From Tubiluchus corallicola (Eukaryota; Priapulida; Priapulimorpha; Priapulimorphida; Tubiluchidae), in the NCBI GenBank assembly GCA_030141605.1, contig JAQGDQ010000264.1:1-64000 (forward strand): a stretch of 64,000 bases of DNA. The letters run 5' to 3'. The translations under genes were made by a program, and so were the position numbers. Below the pieces are notes generated by a model. That model worked only from the letters and a program-made list of their open reading frames with translations, searched no databases and was not told the origin of the DNA. Of the stretch, positions 62,101 through 64,000 are shown in pieces (position 1 is the stretch's first letter; every line of letters starts with the position of its first letter).

Positions 62101-63780
62101 TCCTTTTCTTGATAAACAAGTATGATTATTGAGATGACAGAGAACACAGAGATGACTATTTTGTAATACCACCAGGATAAAAAGGAAAATAGGAAGATTT
62201 TTCCTATCCTATCCCATTTTGAAGTACAGTAAAAATATACATTTTAGCACCTACAAGAATGCCAAGGTGTTTCTGATAATTAAATATTAGGTTAAAAATT
62301 TAATTTGCAGCCAGCGAGCCCAGTTAGTGCTGAGATCACAACTGAATATTATTTTTGTAATGGCACATGTTCACAAAAACGAATAATGAAATACCGTGCT
62401 ACTGTGCAATATTGAATGTGATACATAAAAACTCTCCATAAACTTATGTTTAAACATTTAAATTTCAACTGTGTTAATATATGAGTTTTAAATGTGTATA
62501 ATGTTACAATGAACTGTGTACTTGTGATTAGGTACTTGTCTATTTTTTGTGCACAGCATTTCTGAGATGCCGGTACCACTGTGCTAGTGTCCATCTAACT
62601 GGAATGCAGAACACGTGCAACCGCGAAACACTAACTGAGCAAAGACTGAATTACATTTCTACAGTAATTTATGCAAAAATTCTTAAAAAAACATCAACAT
62701 TTCTCAATATATACATCAAAACCGTCAACCATCAAAAACCCATCAGCCATCAGTAGGTTTTCTTTGAGTATTTTGTAGGTTAGATTATTCCGAGATTCTG
62801 AGCTACAGAAAAAAATAGGTCTTGTTCCCTTTTAACCCTTTCACTACGTAGTTGCTTTTTAACAGGGCCGCATTGGCTTTTGCACATTTGGCAACTTCTT
62901 GTGGTGTGTTACTAAAGCAGAAGCTTGTAAATAAATAAATGGCCATTTGTTATTGAACACAAATATTGTATATTCGTTTTATTTATACACATACAAATAC
63001 ATCCGCGCACACATATATGCACTCACGAGTACACACACGCGCATAACTATCAGCAAGCAATTTTGCATGAGAACGTACTATACAGTACAATATTATGGAA
63101 CGCACCTGGCTTCAGACGCTGATTGGCCGGTAAGCGTTACTTGTTGCAAAGCAACCCCAATCCTGTGGCTGTTAAACTTTTCTACAATGTTTTTGCATTG
63201 CTGTGACAGTGAAATAAACTGACCTGGGTAATTGCGCTTAAGGCTGAGCTCGGGCGGCAGTCTGCCACCTTCTGTAGTCGAGTAAACTGATGATAAACTG
63301 ATGATATACATTTTCTTTCTTTGCTGTCGAGTAATCACACATATTTAATCGTTTATACTGCTGAAATCATTCTAAGATCATTCTGACTCAGTTCTACATT
63401 GTTTAAAAAGACATATTGCTTTATAATGAACTTGGTATTACATCTGAACTGTGCGTGTATTATACTAAGTAGATTGGACTAATCTAATTTAATCTATTAT
63501 ATTAAATAACTATAATTTATATCACAGTTGCATGATGCAAGTGTTTTATTATAGTTTAGTTCATGGAAATGTCAGGCACAAGCTGGCTTGGCGTATTCCA
63601 GCAAATGAAGTAGAATTTGAGCAAGTGCTGCCTCTCTTAGCTAACGGATTGTGTGAAGCAAAGCATCCATATAACTTTGTTGCAAAGAATGGATTTGTTG
63701 AACTACTTGCTGTAAAAGATGCAAAAACCAAAGTGGCACCTCTACTTGCCCATCTAGTGCAACCACTTAAACTATCACTA
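59198..63780 (+). CDS. PACRGL: PACRG-like protein PACRGL, 3' end outside window
   Basis: Coding exons are 59198-59315, 59916-60016, 60664-60731 and 63555-63780, giving 171 residues so far (human 248). The next exons lie beyond position 64000. The start is the first ATG after an in-frame stop at 59159. A Ser/Pro-rich N-terminus is followed by HPRPSDRLNPKTIDP (human HPRPSDKLNPKTINP), SAFATAYVNGDIPC (human SAFAAIYSKGGIPC), then LVHGNVRHKLAW, LANGLCEAKHPYNFVAKNGF and LLAHLVQPLKLSL, the start of the ParcG helical-repeat domain. PACRG itself is an axonemal doublet-microtubule protein; PACRGL function is less clear. The first exon's 3' boundary splits a Gly codon and matches the next exon's phase. 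Intron 2 holds a 177-bp tandem duplication. The large intron 3 holds a LINE fragment and one R2 repeat copy. Confidence 0.93.
60068..60421. repeat. 177-bp tandem duplication in PACRGL intron 2
   Basis: Copies 60068-60244 and 60245-60421 begin GCGTTAAAGTTGTGCAAAA and end CAGTAAATATG, nearly identical throughout. Each contains an inner pair TACATTTCGAACTATGCA / CACATTTCGAACCATGCA. Confidence 0.97.
61716..61999 (-). mobile_element. C-terminal fragment of an L2/CR1-like retrotransposon in PACRGL intron 3
   Basis: Minus-strand reading gives RYRIIFKILCMVYKRLHNTA then PGYLSDLLK, a stop, and CPREWNRLPLK ... SDAFKKSSRL. These are the same tail motifs as the 13865-14170 fragment. Confidence 0.82.
62190..62820 (+). 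repeat. dispersed repeat R2, copy 2, in PACRGL intron 3
   Basis: See copy 1 at 58425. Both lie on the plus strand about 3.8 kb apart, one upstream of and one inside PACRGL. The match weakens after ~62650. Confidence 0.65.
62821..63554. other. rest of PACRGL intron 3
   Basis: Low-complexity CA/TA sequence at 62985-63050. Otherwise nothing recognised before the exon acceptor at 63554. Confidence 0.4.
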
Positions 63781-64000
63781 GTGAGTATATATTTGCTTTT
63801 TTTATAGATGTAAGATAATTATTTAGTGAAAATAATGCTCAGCCCTTTTCTCTAATAGTACTTCTTTTGCACTACAAAATGCTGCAAGCTATTGGTATTT
63901 TAAAATTCATACTTCTTTGTGAATTTACATACATATTACATGTATTATGCCACTAATAATGTTAAATGTGTGTAAATAAGAACCAAGATAATAATAATAA

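Overview
The window is AT-rich (roughly a third GC by eye) metazoan nuclear DNA. Genes are split by GT-AG introns of hundreds to thousands of bases, intergenic spaces are long, and many old transposon relics are present. There are no bacterial operons, no CRISPR array and no clear RNA gene. A c-type lysozyme, CACUL1, PACRGL, ADISSP, MAK16 and ATP5MK all resemble animal proteins, and the retroelements are of kinds common in invertebrates. I read it as an invertebrate, probably bilaterian, genome. I cannot name the phylum.

Six conserved genes can be assembled exon by exon. In order they are: a lysozyme-like gene (+, 5247-10043), ATP5MK/DAPIT (+, 15121-15407), MAK16 (-, 24052-16152), ADISSP/C20orf27-like (+, 32753-35991), CACUL1-like (-, 45073-38126) and the 5' part of PACRGL (+, 59198-63780, running off the right edge). 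Exon phases close without error in all six. ATP5MK/MAK16 and ADISSP/CACUL1 are convergent pairs. A seventh, unrecognised minus-strand gene may lie at 46059-47526.

The rest is mostly transposon debris. Non-LTR retrotransposon remnants lie at 10.96-12.79, 12.83-13.26, 13.87-14.17, 20.04-20.6, 30.43-30.64, 47.93-48.41, 54.4-57.14 and 61.72-62.0 kb. DNA-transposon-like elements include a 711-bp hAT-type element with a perfect 8-bp target duplication (31014-31724), a 916-bp element with 39-bp perfect terminal inverted repeats (53055-53970) and a diverged relative at 30667, a 700-bp foldback inside a MAK16 intron, and two smaller foldbacks. Two dispersed families without coding capacity, called R1 and R2 here, have three and two copies. 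Tandem arrays include a 66-bp x3 repeat six bases from a CACUL1 splice donor and a 177-bp x2 duplication in a PACRGL intron.

The genes do not form a pathway. They are a housekeeping neighbourhood: ribosome biogenesis, ATP synthase, cell cycle, a PACRG-family protein and an immune or digestive-type lysozyme fold. The most notable biology is the lysozyme-like gene. It keeps the fold cysteines and the second catalytic Asp, but has Gln where the catalytic Glu belongs, plus a long insertion and a Cys-rich tail.
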